From Marinomonas agarivorans (GTDB lineage: Bacteria > Pseudomonadota > Gammaproteobacteria > Pseudomonadales > Marinomonadaceae): a stretch of 64,000 bases of DNA. Shown in pieces: positions 19,156 to 28,323 of this stretch (within the stretch, counting starts at the first letter, position 1; each line of letters starts with the position of its first letter). Location of the stretch: NCBI GenBank assembly GCA_002173415.2, contig NHNK02000013.1, positions 18,025 to 82,024 on the forward strand. The letters run 5' to 3'. The notes below the pieces were generated by a model, which made no database searches, was not told the origin of the DNA, and saw only the letters and a list, made by a program, of their open reading frames with translations. The position numbers were made by a program, and so were the translations under genes.

Positions 19156-20382
19156 ATGACTGGTATGGTTGAAGAGACGAGCATAGTGAACAATGTAGAA
19201 ACAGTTTTGGCTGCCATTATTCTGGGACAATGTTTATTAACCATCAGTTTATTAGTTACGAAAAAAGGTTCATCGCATATTCATATTCCATTAATTGTTT
19301 TTTTTAGCGCCTTTATTGTTAATAGCTTCGGTACAACACTGAATACGTTTTCTTTTGCTGAGGCAAATATTTTCTTCAAATATGCCAGTTATGTTTTTGC
19401 TTATATTTGCTTGCTACTGCTTTTCCCCTCACTTTGGTTTTATGTCCGCAACATCACAAGCCCTGTCTTTATTCACTGGCGTAAACGAGACGCATGGCAT
19501 CTGATACCTTTTCTAATTGGGTTGTGTGTTGCCGTTTTAGTACTGACATTGCCTGATACTATGCTGGCGCAAATTTTTAATGATGGCACGGGACCTGTGA
19601 CGCCGTTACTTATTGTGGCAGCCTTTTCGCTTTATGGCGTGGTTGTCATGTGGGCAATTCAAAGTGTCTGCTACTTTGTGCTTGTATTTCGCCAGCTTCT
19701 TTTGCATAAGCAACAGCTCAAACATTACTTTTCCAGTACGGAAGATCGTGAATTAGTCTGGGTTTATGGTGTTTCTATTTTTCTGCTTAGTGCCTTACTG
19801 ACTACGTTATTAAGCATGTTTACCAGTGTTATTGACCATGTCAGTTATCTTGTCGATATTCTAGATCTCTGTTTGATTTTTACGTTATCCCATTGGGGGC
19901 TAAGACAAGGCAGTTTTATGGTAAAGAGTGGGACCGATACGGTAAGAAAAAACAGTAAAGCAGGCAATAACAATTGTGAATCGCTTGCCCTCCACTCGGT
20001 GGCAAAATATGAGAAATCAGCGCTTTCTGACACCCATATCGATCGTATTGCTGCAAACATCCAACGTGTTATGCAAGCGGACAAACTCTATTTGGACCCA
20101 AATCTGTCTTTAGGTGATTTAGCCAAAGCCGTTTCAGAGCCTGCTAATTATGTGTCGCAAACGTTAAATGGTCGTTTGGGGAGTACGTTCTTTGATTTTA
20201 TTAACACGCAACGTATTCAAGAGGCGCTATTGCTGTTGCCTATGCAGAATAAAACCATTCTTGATATTGCTTACGAGGTTGGGTTTAACTCGCGCTCTTC
20301 TTTTTATAAGGCATTTAAACGTGAAATTGGTCTTACACCGACCGTATACAAACAACAAATGCACGCTAATCTAAGAAAGTAA
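19156..20382 (+). CDS. Membrane-anchored AraC-family transcriptional regulator
   Basis: A 408-residue regulator with about seven hydrophobic segments in residues 15-255 and an AraC/XylS double HTH at about 300-400 (LGDLAKAVSEPANYVSQTLN, then TILDIAYEVGFNSRSSFYKAFKREIGLTP). There is no cupin-like sensing domain; the membrane part is likely the sensor. AGGAAAG precedes the ATG. It is divergent from the small exported ORF and the MipA/OmpV gene, whose promoters share a 30-bp repeat, so those are the probable targets. An S41 lipoprotein gene follows 81 bp downstream and may be in the same unit. Confidence 0.88.
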   Translation: MTGMVEETSIVNNVETVLAAIILGQCLLTISLLVTKKGSSHIHIPLIVFFSAFIVNSFGTTLNTFSFAEANIFFKYASYVFAYICLLLLFPSLWFYVRNITSPVFIHWRKRDAWHLIPFLIGLCVAVLVLTLPDTMLAQIFNDGTGPVTPLLIVAAFSLYGVVVMWAIQSVCYFVLVFRQLLLHKQQLKHYFSSTEDRELVWVYGVSIFLLSALLTTLLSMFTSVIDHVSYLVDILDLCLIFTLSHWGLRQGSFMVKSGTDTVRKNSKAGNNNCESLALHSVAKYEKSALSDTHIDRIAANIQRVMQADKLYLDPNLSLGDLAKAVSEPANYVSQTLNGRLGSTFFDFINTQRIQEALLLLPMQNKTILDIAYEVGFNSRSSFYKAFKREIGLTPTVYKQQMHANLRK

Positions 20383-20463
20383 TTGTCCTTGCGGCCCTGA
20401 AAAGACAACGAGAGCAAAACGACAAGTGATAATACAGGAAGTATAAATCACAGAGGTCTTATT

Positions 20464-21951
20464 ATGTTTGTTGGTAAGTTACATTCTCAATGTCATGTTC
20501 AGTCGAGCAGAAGGCGCTCTATTTATAGGGCTTTCATGCTAGTTGTTGGTTTTACAAGTTTGATGTCGTGTCAGTCTACAGGAGGGTGGCATATGGATAC
20601 GTTAGCCATTGAGTATCGCGGCTTATGGCAATCAAATGGTTATGGTTATTTCATCGATGCCAGTGGCCCAACTCTTAAAGCGTACAATATAACAGCAGAT
20701 GTGTGTGTACGAGACAGTGATATCGAAGAAGTTTTCTACAGTTATGCCAGTCAGCAAATTGAGGGTGGAGAACTGGTTGCAACGGCAGACGGTCAGTACT
20801 TGTATTTAAAAGAGCCGTTTGAAGAATATCAGATGCAACTTACTCGTCTCGATAGATTGCCAGCGCAATGTAGACATCTGACTGAGAATACTCCAATGGC
20901 AAACTTTGACGCTTTAAGCAGTTACATGCAGACGCATTATGCCTTTTTTGAGCTCTATGGTGTTGATTGGCCTAAAACTGTTGCAAGTTATCGACCAAAA
21001 GTAACCGATACTACAAGTGAGGCAGATTTGTTCCGTCTGTTTTCTGACATGTTAGCACCGATTCAAGATGCACATGTTTCTTTGCGGGGAATAATTGATG
21101 GTGATGAGGTGAGTTATGAACCTGAAATAAGTCCACTAGGTAAAGCAACGCAAACAATAGCGGAACAACTGAATACCTCGAAAGACAATATTGATGAGAA
21201 ATTACTCGAACACTACTGGGTCAATGATATCCATCAAGAGATTTTACAAGGCCAAGGTGTTATGGCAGCCAATGATTGGATTCAGTACGGTATTGTTGAT
21301 CAAGACATTGGTTACATGGCGATAGCGTCAACCTACGATTACGCTGGTGGCGGCATCAATGACAATGCTAATACGCGTCGCCAGCTCAAACAGGTTTTAG
21401 ATCAGGCTTTAATGCTTTTCAATGACAGATCGGTAAAAGCGGTGTTGTTAGACTTGAGCATTAACTTCGGTGGGCACAGCTTTCCTGCCATGGATATTGC
21501 GGCTCGCTTTGCCACACGACCTACACAGGCCTTTTCAAAAAAAGCGTATGATGCCGTGGGCTTAAATGCTTTCCCTATTCAGGTAACGCCTACTCACCAG
21601 CAAAGTGAGGAGCAACCTTACTTTCATGGTCCTGTTTATGTGTTGGCGTCCAGTGCCACAGTTAGCGGCGGTGAGGAAGTGGTGTTGGCGTTAAGAGCAC
21701 TACCTAATGTGACTGTTATGGGAGAGAGAACAAGGGGGGCATTGTCAGACATTCTCGAGAAAACACTCCCTAATGGTTGGCGCATTGGCCTATCTAACGA
21801 AATTTACATGGATGAAAATGATGATGTATGGGAAGGTGATGGTATCCCACCTGATGTCGAGATGCCTGTTTTTGATCCTAATAACCCTTTTAAAGGTCAT
21901 TTAGAAGCCGTTAATCAGGTGATCGAAAACATTCATAATGAGCGCTCGTAA
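20464..21951 (+). CDS. S41-family (tricorn-type) serine peptidase lipoprotein
   Basis: A 495-residue predicted lipoprotein with lipobox LMSC and Cys36. The peptidase core shows H204 in PIQDAHVSLRG, the tricorn-type histidine, and the nucleophile S401 in SSATVSGGEE, followed by GERTRGALSD, which forms the conserved turn of S41. It ends with EGDGIPPDVEMPV, typical of the family. No PDZ domain is obvious. Such enzymes cleave C-terminal tails or short peptides in the periplasm. It sits behind a membrane AraC regulator with an AGAGG ribosome site. Confidence 0.85.
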   Translation: MFVGKLHSQCHVQSSRRRSIYRAFMLVVGFTSLMSCQSTGGWHMDTLAIEYRGLWQSNGYGYFIDASGPTLKAYNITADVCVRDSDIEEVFYSYASQQIEGGELVATADGQYLYLKEPFEEYQMQLTRLDRLPAQCRHLTENTPMANFDALSSYMQTHYAFFELYGVDWPKTVASYRPKVTDTTSEADLFRLFSDMLAPIQDAHVSLRGIIDGDEVSYEPEISPLGKATQTIAEQLNTSKDNIDEKLLEHYWVNDIHQEILQGQGVMAANDWIQYGIVDQDIGYMAIASTYDYAGGGINDNANTRRQLKQVLDQALMLFNDRSVKAVLLDLSINFGGHSFPAMDIAARFATRPTQAFSKKAYDAVGLNAFPIQVTPTHQQSEEQPYFHGPVYVLASSATVSGGEEVVLALRALPNVTVMGERTRGALSDILEKTLPNGWRIGLSNEIYMDENDDVWEGDGIPPDVEMPVFDPNNPFKGHLEAVNQVIENIHNERS

Positions 21952-21981
21952 ATGGCAGTTGTCATTGCAGACGTGAGACCA

Positions 21982-22029
21982 ATTACCTACGACAACTATT
22001 ACCTACGACAACTACTACCTACGACAACT
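21982..22029. repeat. Three tandem copies of a 16-bp unit
   Basis: Units ATTACCTACGACAACT, the same again, and ACTACCTACGACAACT. The third unit contains the stop codon and last two codons of the convergent LacI gene, so copies may have arisen from that gene's 3' end. Confidence 0.85.
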
Positions 22030-23038
22030 GACCACGATTAGCCACAGAGTTTCGGATTATTAAATCACTGGTAATTTCAATTTTCTTGGGAGCTATGGAT
22101 GGGCTCTCAATGCGATTGAGTACAGACTTGACTGTCAAATCTACCATTTCTTCCATCGACTGATTCATGGTTGTTAGATTGTAGGCAAGTGAGTTACCAA
22201 GAGGTACATTATCATAACCAATAACGGATACATCTTCGGGTACGTTCAGACCAAGTTCATATCTGAGAGTATCTATTACGGCGAAAGCCATATGGTCATT
22301 GGCGACAAATAAGGCATCGGGTTTTGCTTTTGAATTTGGAGCAAATAGAGCTAGAGTCACTTCTCGTGCTTGTTGTTGGCAGTAGTTACCATTTTCGATT
22401 GATAGGGGGGCGAGCCCTTTATCTTTCAAACCATCGATAAACCCTTGTTCTCTGTCCTTGTTGGTTGAAGATTCAAGAAAGCCTGAAATGTAACTGATTT
22501 TTTTATGGCCTGTTTCTACTAAATAATGCGCAACCTTCTTACCGCCTTCGTAGTTGTCTGAGGTAATGGAAGTCACTGTGTCAGAATCAATGGCGCGGTT
22601 AAATAACACCACAGGGACAGAAAACGAATGGCAAGCTTGAATCCAATCAGGCGATAGGGAAATCGATGCAAGAATTACCGCATCCACTTGATACTGAAGA
22701 AATTCTTGCACTATATCGTCGGCGGAGTTTTGATGATCTGCGAAAAACATCAGGCTGTGATAGCCATTTGCCTGAAACTGGCGCGAGAGTTTTTCCAGCG
22801 CCAAAGGGTAATATTGGTTTTCCAAATAACCGCACACGAAACCAATAATTTTGCTCTTTCTGGTGATCATGGAACGAGCCATGATGTTGGGGCGGTAGCC
22901 AAGTTCTTTGGCGGTATTAAGGATGGATTCTCGCTTTTTCGGATTGATTGAAGAGCCTGGTGTAAAGGCTCTACTTACCATTGACTGGCTCACGCCAGCG
23001 GCTTTTGCAACATCAATAGAACTGGGTTTTCTTTTCAT
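22019..23038 (-). CDS. LacI-family transcriptional regulator
   Basis: A 339-residue regulator. The N-terminal HTH with hinge helix is IDVAKAAGVSQSMVSRAF to LGYRPNIMARSM (about residues 8-58). The periplasmic-binding-protein-like sensor domain follows (KIIGFVCGYLENQYYPLALE, then FVANDHMAFAVIDTLR and VIGYDNVPLG). It ends the operon of ABC importer and NTF2-like genes, 166 bp after the last NTF2-like gene. TGAATACGTATTCA-type palindromes upstream of both catabolic operons have the size and symmetry of LacI-family operators, so it probably represses both until the substrate is present. Confidence 0.93.
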   Translation of the reverse strand: MKRKPSSIDVAKAAGVSQSMVSRAFTPGSSINPKKRESILNTAKELGYRPNIMARSMITRKSKIIGFVCGYLENQYYPLALEKLSRQFQANGYHSLMFFADHQNSADDIVQEFLQYQVDAVILASISLSPDWIQACHSFSVPVVLFNRAIDSDTVTSITSDNYEGGKKVAHYLVETGHKKISYISGFLESSTNKDREQGFIDGLKDKGLAPLSIENGNYCQQQAREVTLALFAPNSKAKPDALFVANDHMAFAVIDTLRYELGLNVPEDVSVIGYDNVPLGNSLAYNLTTMNQSMEEMVDLTVKSVLNRIESPSIAPKKIEITSDLIIRNSVANRGQLS

Positions 23039-23204
23039 AGTAAATCATTTGCCAAAGTAAGCTGTTTGCCAATAATAACCCGCATCATGGTACAAATAGA
23101 GTGGAAAATAGGGCTATTTTAGCACAAGTTCTATACAGTGGACGATGGCAAATTTATGCGAGAAAAATGGCTCTTTTGCATTACTGGTTTATTTATAATC
23201 GTGC

Positions 23205-24215
23205 TTATTGTGCATTTAAAATGGTTTGGGTGCGCTCCAATACATCTAATCCTTGTTGCTTCAACCAATAAGGCAGGTCTATAAAAATCCAGTTCTCACT
23301 TAACTTATCGCCATCTCGATAGTAAATATCAACCACTTGCATTTCGGCATTCACTTGCCCGCCGGGTAAGCCTAACCAACCTCCAAGCGGTGTATTGGAT
23401 AAATTAGGCCAACCAAAGAAACAAGCAAAGTTTCCTTCAGCAAAGCGGCATAGATGGCCACAGAACTTTTTGTCACCCAAACTGGCTCGAAACGGCAGTT
23501 GATGTTGTTCTTGATAGCGAGGAATTGTGTAGGTTGCGCCAACACCTGCGGGTCCATACCACACCATGTTATCGGCCCATGTACGTGCTAGTACATCAGG
23601 GGAACAAGTCATGGAACCACTTTTATTTAACGTGTCGAGGTCATTAACCATCTCATTCACAAGGTCCAGCGTTTTTTTACCTTCTGTTGCTGGTGCATCT
23701 TCAAACAACAAACCATCGTGGTTTCGAGGGCCTGGGTAGTTATAGTAAACACCCGTTGAAGGAGGAAGTGGGTAGGCTCCTGCTTGCTCCATCAAACCAA
23801 TCAAGTCAATAAATAAGCCGGTTTTGGCGATTTTATTATCAATAATGCAATTGAATTCAGCGTAACGAATATTGACGATTTTGCGTGTGGCTCGAATGCC
23901 AAGAAAATCCTCATCAAATAGGCCCATAAAGTTGCCCATACTCATGACCCATTCTTCATCGCCTAGCTCGTTTTTACCGGCGATAAAGATATCCTGACGT
24001 CTTTGTAGGTGCTTAATGGATGTCAACAGAGGGCGCCAGAACTCAGAAACTACTTCGTTAACACTGTGTTTTTCTCGCCACGGATAAACGCCTTTCCACT
24101 CATAATCAGGGTGTGCGTAGTGAGATATCACTGTGTGAATATCGTCAATACTGGCTTGTTCAAGCGCGTGAAAATAATGACGAACAAGTTGTTTGCTGGC
24201 TTGAAAATTGGTCAT
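23205..24215 (-). CDS. Tandem NTF2/SnoaL-like protein A
   Basis: A 336-residue cytoplasmic protein with two NTF2-like cone folds, about residues 1-155 and 185-330. Domain 1 shows HPDYEWKGVYPW and WVMSMGNFMGLFDEDFLGI. Domain 2 shows WADNMVWYGPAGVGATYTIPRYQEQHQLPFRAS and GNFACFFGWPN, ending with KLSENWIFIDLPYWLKQQGLDV. The same closing motif (ENW-x-x-IDL) occurs in the other copies. No signal peptide. SnoaL-fold proteins include cyclases, isomerases, hydratases and non-catalytic binding proteins. It is in the ABC importer operon. Confidence 0.8.
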   Translation of the reverse strand: MTNFQASKQLVRHYFHALEQASIDDIHTVISHYAHPDYEWKGVYPWREKHSVNEVVSEFWRPLLTSIKHLQRRQDIFIAGKNELGDEEWVMSMGNFMGLFDEDFLGIRATRKIVNIRYAEFNCIIDNKIAKTGLFIDLIGLMEQAGAYPLPPSTGVYYNYPGPRNHDGLLFEDAPATEGKKTLDLVNEMVNDLDTLNKSGSMTCSPDVLARTWADNMVWYGPAGVGATYTIPRYQEQHQLPFRASLGDKKFCGHLCRFAEGNFACFFGWPNLSNTPLGGWLGLPGGQVNAEMQVVDIYYRDGDKLSENWIFIDLPYWLKQQGLDVLERTQTILNAQ

Positions 24216-24262
24216 AAACTCTGCCTGTTATGTTGCTAAATTAAAATAGCTATCGAAAATAA

Positions 24263-25231
24263 TTATCCAGTATGCAATAAAATCTGTTTCCAAATAGCGG
24301 TGTCATCCATCACCACAAACTCTCTGTTAATGCCCCGTGGGCCAAACTCAACATGGCTAATTCCCATAATGTAGACTTGTGCATCAGTAGGGCGACCATA
24401 ACGTCCCCAGCCTTCATGTTTACCTTCTAATGACCAGCGAATAGCGGCTCGATTAGCCATACCTTGATCGTCACGGCCAATCGTATGGTGAATGGTGAAT
24501 GTTGCATTCGGGAAGGCGGAGCGTAAGCCTAGCCAGAATGCATCAACACTTTCTTGCCCATGACCAGTGATACCATTGGGGTATTCTGTTTGTACCGCGC
24601 GATCAAACTGCGAAAAAGCGGTACTGAAATTGGCGTTCATAAGCTGGTGTAAAATAGCGGCATAACGCTGACCTAACTCGTGCTTGTTACCTGTGCCCTT
24701 GTATGGACCAAGGATATCGATGGCGCTATGAAAAGGCCGAGTTGCATTTTCAATACCACCTTCGGCCTGTATTTGTTCGAAGGCATAGGTTTTAGGGTCT
24801 AACCCCAATTGGGTAACAACCGCGCCTTGGTCACGAATCATCCACTCGTCAGTAATTTGGTTATTGATGCAGTAGCAATCGGCGATAATGCGAAACCCTA
24901 ATTTTTTACCAGTTGCTTTGCCGAATACTCCATCATTAACATGGGTGGCCTGTGAGTAGATACGATGAGAAGAAAGATAGCCTTCATCATCATTGCCAGA
25001 CCAAATGACGTCTTCGCCTAATAATGTCCTATCAGGAAATTCACTTAATGTTGCCATTGTGGAGGCGATGACATTGTCATTACCTACCACAATGGTTGCC
25101 GGTACACGGACAATAATGTCTTTACCATAGTATTTATGGAGTGTGTGTAAGCCGCGATCTTCCCAGATTTCTTTGGTTATTTTGATAATATAGTCGGGTA
25201 AATCGGTAAACTGAGGGTCAAAGTTTTTCAT
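24263..25231 (-). CDS. Tandem NTF2/SnoaL-like protein B
   Basis: A 322-residue protein with two NTF2-like domains (about 15-150 and 180-318). Domain 1 begins with IIKITKEIWEDRGLHTLHKYYGKDIIVRVP; domain 2 with RYAAILHQLMNANFSTAFSQFDRAV and carries AFPNATFTIHHTIG and WSLEGKHEGWGRYGRPT. H-x-E-G-W-G and the preceding Asp/Arg could form a polar pocket as in SnoaL-like cyclases, but no catalytic role is shown. It starts 91 bp after protein C and is the most divergent of the four paralogues here. Confidence 0.78.
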   Translation of the reverse strand: MKNFDPQFTDLPDYIIKITKEIWEDRGLHTLHKYYGKDIIVRVPATIVVGNDNVIASTMATLSEFPDRTLLGEDVIWSGNDDEGYLSSHRIYSQATHVNDGVFGKATGKKLGFRIIADCYCINNQITDEWMIRDQGAVVTQLGLDPKTYAFEQIQAEGGIENATRPFHSAIDILGPYKGTGNKHELGQRYAAILHQLMNANFSTAFSQFDRAVQTEYPNGITGHGQESVDAFWLGLRSAFPNATFTIHHTIGRDDQGMANRAAIRWSLEGKHEGWGRYGRPTDAQVYIMGISHVEFGPRGINREFVVMDDTAIWKQILLHTG

Positions 25232-25322
25232 TCATTCTTACTCAATACAAATGGCTCAATACAAATTATTTAGTACAAGTGGCGTTTAAATTACAGTAGC
25301 GATAACCTATGTTAATGAAGCA

Positions 25323-25856
25323 TTATTTTAATGGTGTCATTGGGTGTTGCACGGCTTGTGAGTCCCACTTTTCCCAACCTTCGCCATTAAAAATATCCTT
25401 GCCGAGTTGTTTTAGCACATAGGGGAAGTCGATCATGACCCAGTTATCAACAATTTTGCCATCAACTACTTTCCAAAAATCCATGTAACGAATTTCAACC
25501 TCCTTACCCGTTGGAGCAATGCCCATAAATTCCCCTGTGTGCTTGGCATTTTGACGACCAAAGGCTGCCATCCACTCACCTTCAGCAATACGCACTTCAT
25601 CGGTGGCGACTTTCTCGCTGAAAGCGGCTTGGAAAGGTCGTTGCCAGTTATCCTGAAATTCCTTCAGGCCATTCTTTAGACCACAACCAGTGTTACCAAT
25701 CCAGCGAAAATTTTCATCAAAAAAACGTCCCATACCGTCGATATCATGATCATTTAAGCCATCTACCATGGCTTCAACTACCCTACGAGTTGTTTCCGTT
25801 TTGGAGGGATCGTTATGCATTGTAAAAGGTGCTTGAGTAACTTTAATTTGTGTCAT
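25323..25856 (-). CDS. Single-domain NTF2/SnoaL-like protein C
   Basis: A 177-residue SnoaL-like protein with one domain (about 20-160). VEAMVDGLNDHDIDGMGRFFDENFRWIGN begins the fold. EFMGIAPTGKEVEIRYMDFWKVVDGKIVDNWVMIDFPYVLKQLG closes it and is the segment most like the ester-cyclase subgroup. It lies 62 bp after the MalG-like permease gene. The C-terminal motif matches those of proteins A and D, so it may be the ancestral half of the tandem forms. Confidence 0.82.
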   Translation of the reverse strand: MTQIKVTQAPFTMHNDPSKTETTRRVVEAMVDGLNDHDIDGMGRFFDENFRWIGNTGCGLKNGLKEFQDNWQRPFQAAFSEKVATDEVRIAEGEWMAAFGRQNAKHTGEFMGIAPTGKEVEIRYMDFWKVVDGKIVDNWVMIDFPYVLKQLGKDIFNGEGWEKWDSQAVQHPMTPLK

Positions 25857-25918
25857 TGAGATATTCTCCAGAGCAAATATGATAATGAAGGCCTAAGAAG
25901 TAAAAATTTAAGCCTTTT

Positions 25919-27136
25919 TTAACCTTTTACGGCGCCTTGGGTTAAACCCGAAACAATTTGTTTTTGGAAAATCATCACCAAAATAAAAAGCGGTGCCGTT
26001 ATGGAAGTGGCCGCTGCAATGGCTTCCACTTGATCGGTAGCGGTTGTTTCGCGGTTAAAGTAAGCGGTAATGGCTGGCACCATAGTTTCGTTCTGACTAT
26101 CAAGCAATAATGACGTCACAAGGTAGTCGTTATAGGCCAGTAAGAAAGAAAATAGCCCTGTGGTTATTAAGCCTGGCCACATAACGGGCAAGATTACTTT
26201 TCGAAACGCTTGAAAGTGAGTGCAGCCATCTACTCGGGCCGCTTCGTCTAACTCTTTTGGTACATTCATGAAAAATGAACGTAGCATCCAAATGGTAAAA
26301 GGCTGGTTAATTGCCACTAGTACGGCAATAACGGCCAAAGGTTGTCCATATAAGGTAGGTGGTTCTTCGGCAAAAAAGCTAAAAATGCTGCCAATTAAGG
26401 GCAAATTCCATAAAGGTGTCAGTATTTCTTTTGAGTCTACAAAAAATGGCAAATAGCCTGTTACTAACACTGAGTGAGGCAAGGCTCGAAAAATTAGGGC
26501 AATAACCAGTAACCAAAGCGCAATGCTAGAAGTCGTTCGGGAAAGCGCATAGGCAGCTAATGTGCCAACGGTTAATGAGATAATAACGACACCAAAGGTG
26601 ACGGTTAGTGAGTTTTTAAACTGCACGTAAAACGTATTTTCTACCCAAACAGCATAGTAATGCTCCAGTGTGTAACCAATCAAGGGTTTGCTGAGCAAGG
26701 ACAAAAGGGGAAGCTCGTCAAATAGGGCATTTACTAACTGGCTAACAAACGGTAATAAGTAAAAAAAACTGGCAACTACAAGCAGGCCGTACACAAAACA
26801 CAGGGCAAAAATATTGAGCTTTCGGTGCTCTATCGGTAAAAAATAATCCACTGTTGTTCGATAGAATTTACGTGGAATTTTATAAGCATAATAGGTGAAG
26901 ATACCCACTAAAATAAGGTCTAGTAGGCTGAATGCATCTGCCGCTGTAGCGGTGTTTTTCCCCATAATAACGACAAGTGGATTTTGAGCAAAAGCGTCAA
27001 CAGGGAGCTTAAAACTCATAATAAAAATCCAGACTAATGGGAAGGCGGCGATCAAGGCCCACAATACAAGGAAACCGTAGGTACCTGCTTTTAATAAGGG
27101 TGTCTGTTGAAATACCTTAGGGGTGTCATCAGTCAT
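25919..27136 (-). CDS. ABC importer permease, MalG-like, with extended N-terminus
   Basis: An inner-membrane permease of the CUT1 carbohydrate type. The EAA loop is EAARVDGCTHFQAFRKVILP, followed by two membrane segments. At 405 residues it is about 120 longer than usual. The extra part lies in the first 180 residues, which contain several additional hydrophobic segments (LLDLILVGIFTYYAYKIP and FALCFVYGLLVVASFFYLLPF). It is separated from the MalF-like partner by 4 bp. Confidence 0.88.
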   Translation of the reverse strand: MTDDTPKVFQQTPLLKAGTYGFLVLWALIAAFPLVWIFIMSFKLPVDAFAQNPLVVIMGKNTATAADAFSLLDLILVGIFTYYAYKIPRKFYRTTVDYFLPIEHRKLNIFALCFVYGLLVVASFFYLLPFVSQLVNALFDELPLLSLLSKPLIGYTLEHYYAVWVENTFYVQFKNSLTVTFGVVIISLTVGTLAAYALSRTTSSIALWLLVIALIFRALPHSVLVTGYLPFFVDSKEILTPLWNLPLIGSIFSFFAEEPPTLYGQPLAVIAVLVAINQPFTIWMLRSFFMNVPKELDEAARVDGCTHFQAFRKVILPVMWPGLITTGLFSFLLAYNDYLVTSLLLDSQNETMVPAITAYFNRETTATDQVEAIAAATSITAPLFILVMIFQKQIVSGLTQGAVKG

Positions 27137-27140
27137 CAGA

Positions 27141-28163
27141 TTATCCTTTTTTTTGATCGCGTAAGGTGCGGTTAAGAACAGGAATCAGCAAAAGAATAAT
27201 GCCAATCATGGTAAGCATTGAGGAAGCCGAGGCCCTAGAGATTGCTCTATTCCCAGTATCATCTGGCTCTAAAAAGTCAAACGTTAGCCATTGCAATGAA
27301 ATAACATGAGCTTCACTGGAAAAGCCGATGATTTCTTCAAATACTCGATAGGTGTCCATCAAATGAATCAGAGCGATAAAGTAAATAAGTGGCATTAAAT
27401 GAGGGATGATGACGTAACGTACTCGCTCAAATCGCGAGGCGCCATCAATAACTGCGGATTCCAGAGTATCCTGATTTACCGACTGTAAACCAGCATAAAA
27501 AATAACAAAAGCAAATGGTGCTACGTGCCATACACGGTAAAACATCATTAACAGCTCAATGGTCCAACCCTGTGCAAACATGGCAATTTCTTGGCCTATT
27601 AGGCTTTCCAGAGCTCTGGTTAATAGCCCATCACCAATAAATAACCATTTGATTGATAGGGCACCAATAACTGGGGTGATAATGAAAGGCAGTAAAGAAA
27701 TAAAGATCACAGGCCCTTTTATATTTTGAGCGACATTATTTACGGTTAAAGCAATTAATAAACCAACACCAATTACTAAAGGCAAAGTAATGAGCGTAAA
27801 CATGAGAGTAAAACGCAGTGCTTTGTAAAAGTCGATGTCAGTGAAAATATCAAAAAACTGCCCTGAACGGATCAACTGAACTGCCTTCTCGGGTTCTAAT
27901 ACTGCACGATAAGTGTCAAGCCCAACAAAGACAGTTTGGGTAATAGGGGTATTGTTCTCATCTAGCAATGGCACGGTTTTTTCTGTTTTTTCACAAATCG
28001 AGGTCGGGAAACTGGGTGTGCAAGTCTCAACAACAACGGTTTCGTACACATTCTGAGTGACATAAAAACTTTGGATAAACACAGATACCAGCGGAATCGC
28101 AATGAATATCAGCATCATCAATAAAGAAGGAGCTACGAAGACAAAGAAGGTTTTTTGTTTCAT
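27141..28163 (-). CDS. ABC importer permease, MalF-like
   Basis: A 340-residue CUT1-type permease with six membrane segments. The EAA loop reads ESAVIDGASRFERVRYVIIP. A periplasmic insertion at about residues 35-80 holds two cysteines in ETCTPSFPTSICEKT, which could form a disulfide. It is followed by the MalG-like permease, and together they form the membrane channel for the binding protein encoded upstream. Confidence 0.9.
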   Translation of the reverse strand: MKQKTFFVFVAPSLLMMLIFIAIPLVSVFIQSFYVTQNVYETVVVETCTPSFPTSICEKTEKTVPLLDENNTPITQTVFVGLDTYRAVLEPEKAVQLIRSGQFFDIFTDIDFYKALRFTLMFTLITLPLVIGVGLLIALTVNNVAQNIKGPVIFISLLPFIITPVIGALSIKWLFIGDGLLTRALESLIGQEIAMFAQGWTIELLMMFYRVWHVAPFAFVIFYAGLQSVNQDTLESAVIDGASRFERVRYVIIPHLMPLIYFIALIHLMDTYRVFEEIIGFSSEAHVISLQWLTFDFLEPDDTGNRAISRASASSMLTMIGIILLLIPVLNRTLRDQKKG

Positions 28164-28195
28164 ATTAATGGCCGCTGTAAATACTAAAAGTTGAA

Positions 28196-28243
28196 GCTGG
28201 CAATCATAACTAGCACAAATAGCGGTATGACGGCGGTGCCAGC
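28196..28243 (-). promoter_or_regulatory. Hairpin between binding-protein and permease genes
   Basis: Arms GCTGGCA (28196-28202) and TGCCAGC (28237-28243) with a 34-base loop. Binding-protein operons often have such structures, which raise mRNA level of the upstream gene relative to the permeases. There is no T run. Confidence 0.4.
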
Positions 28244-28323
28244 TCCTTCACAAATAACGATGATTAAGACAATTAGGTATCGCTTCCCTGAAAGAATTGC
28301 CTCTTTACTTTTCTCTAAATTTT

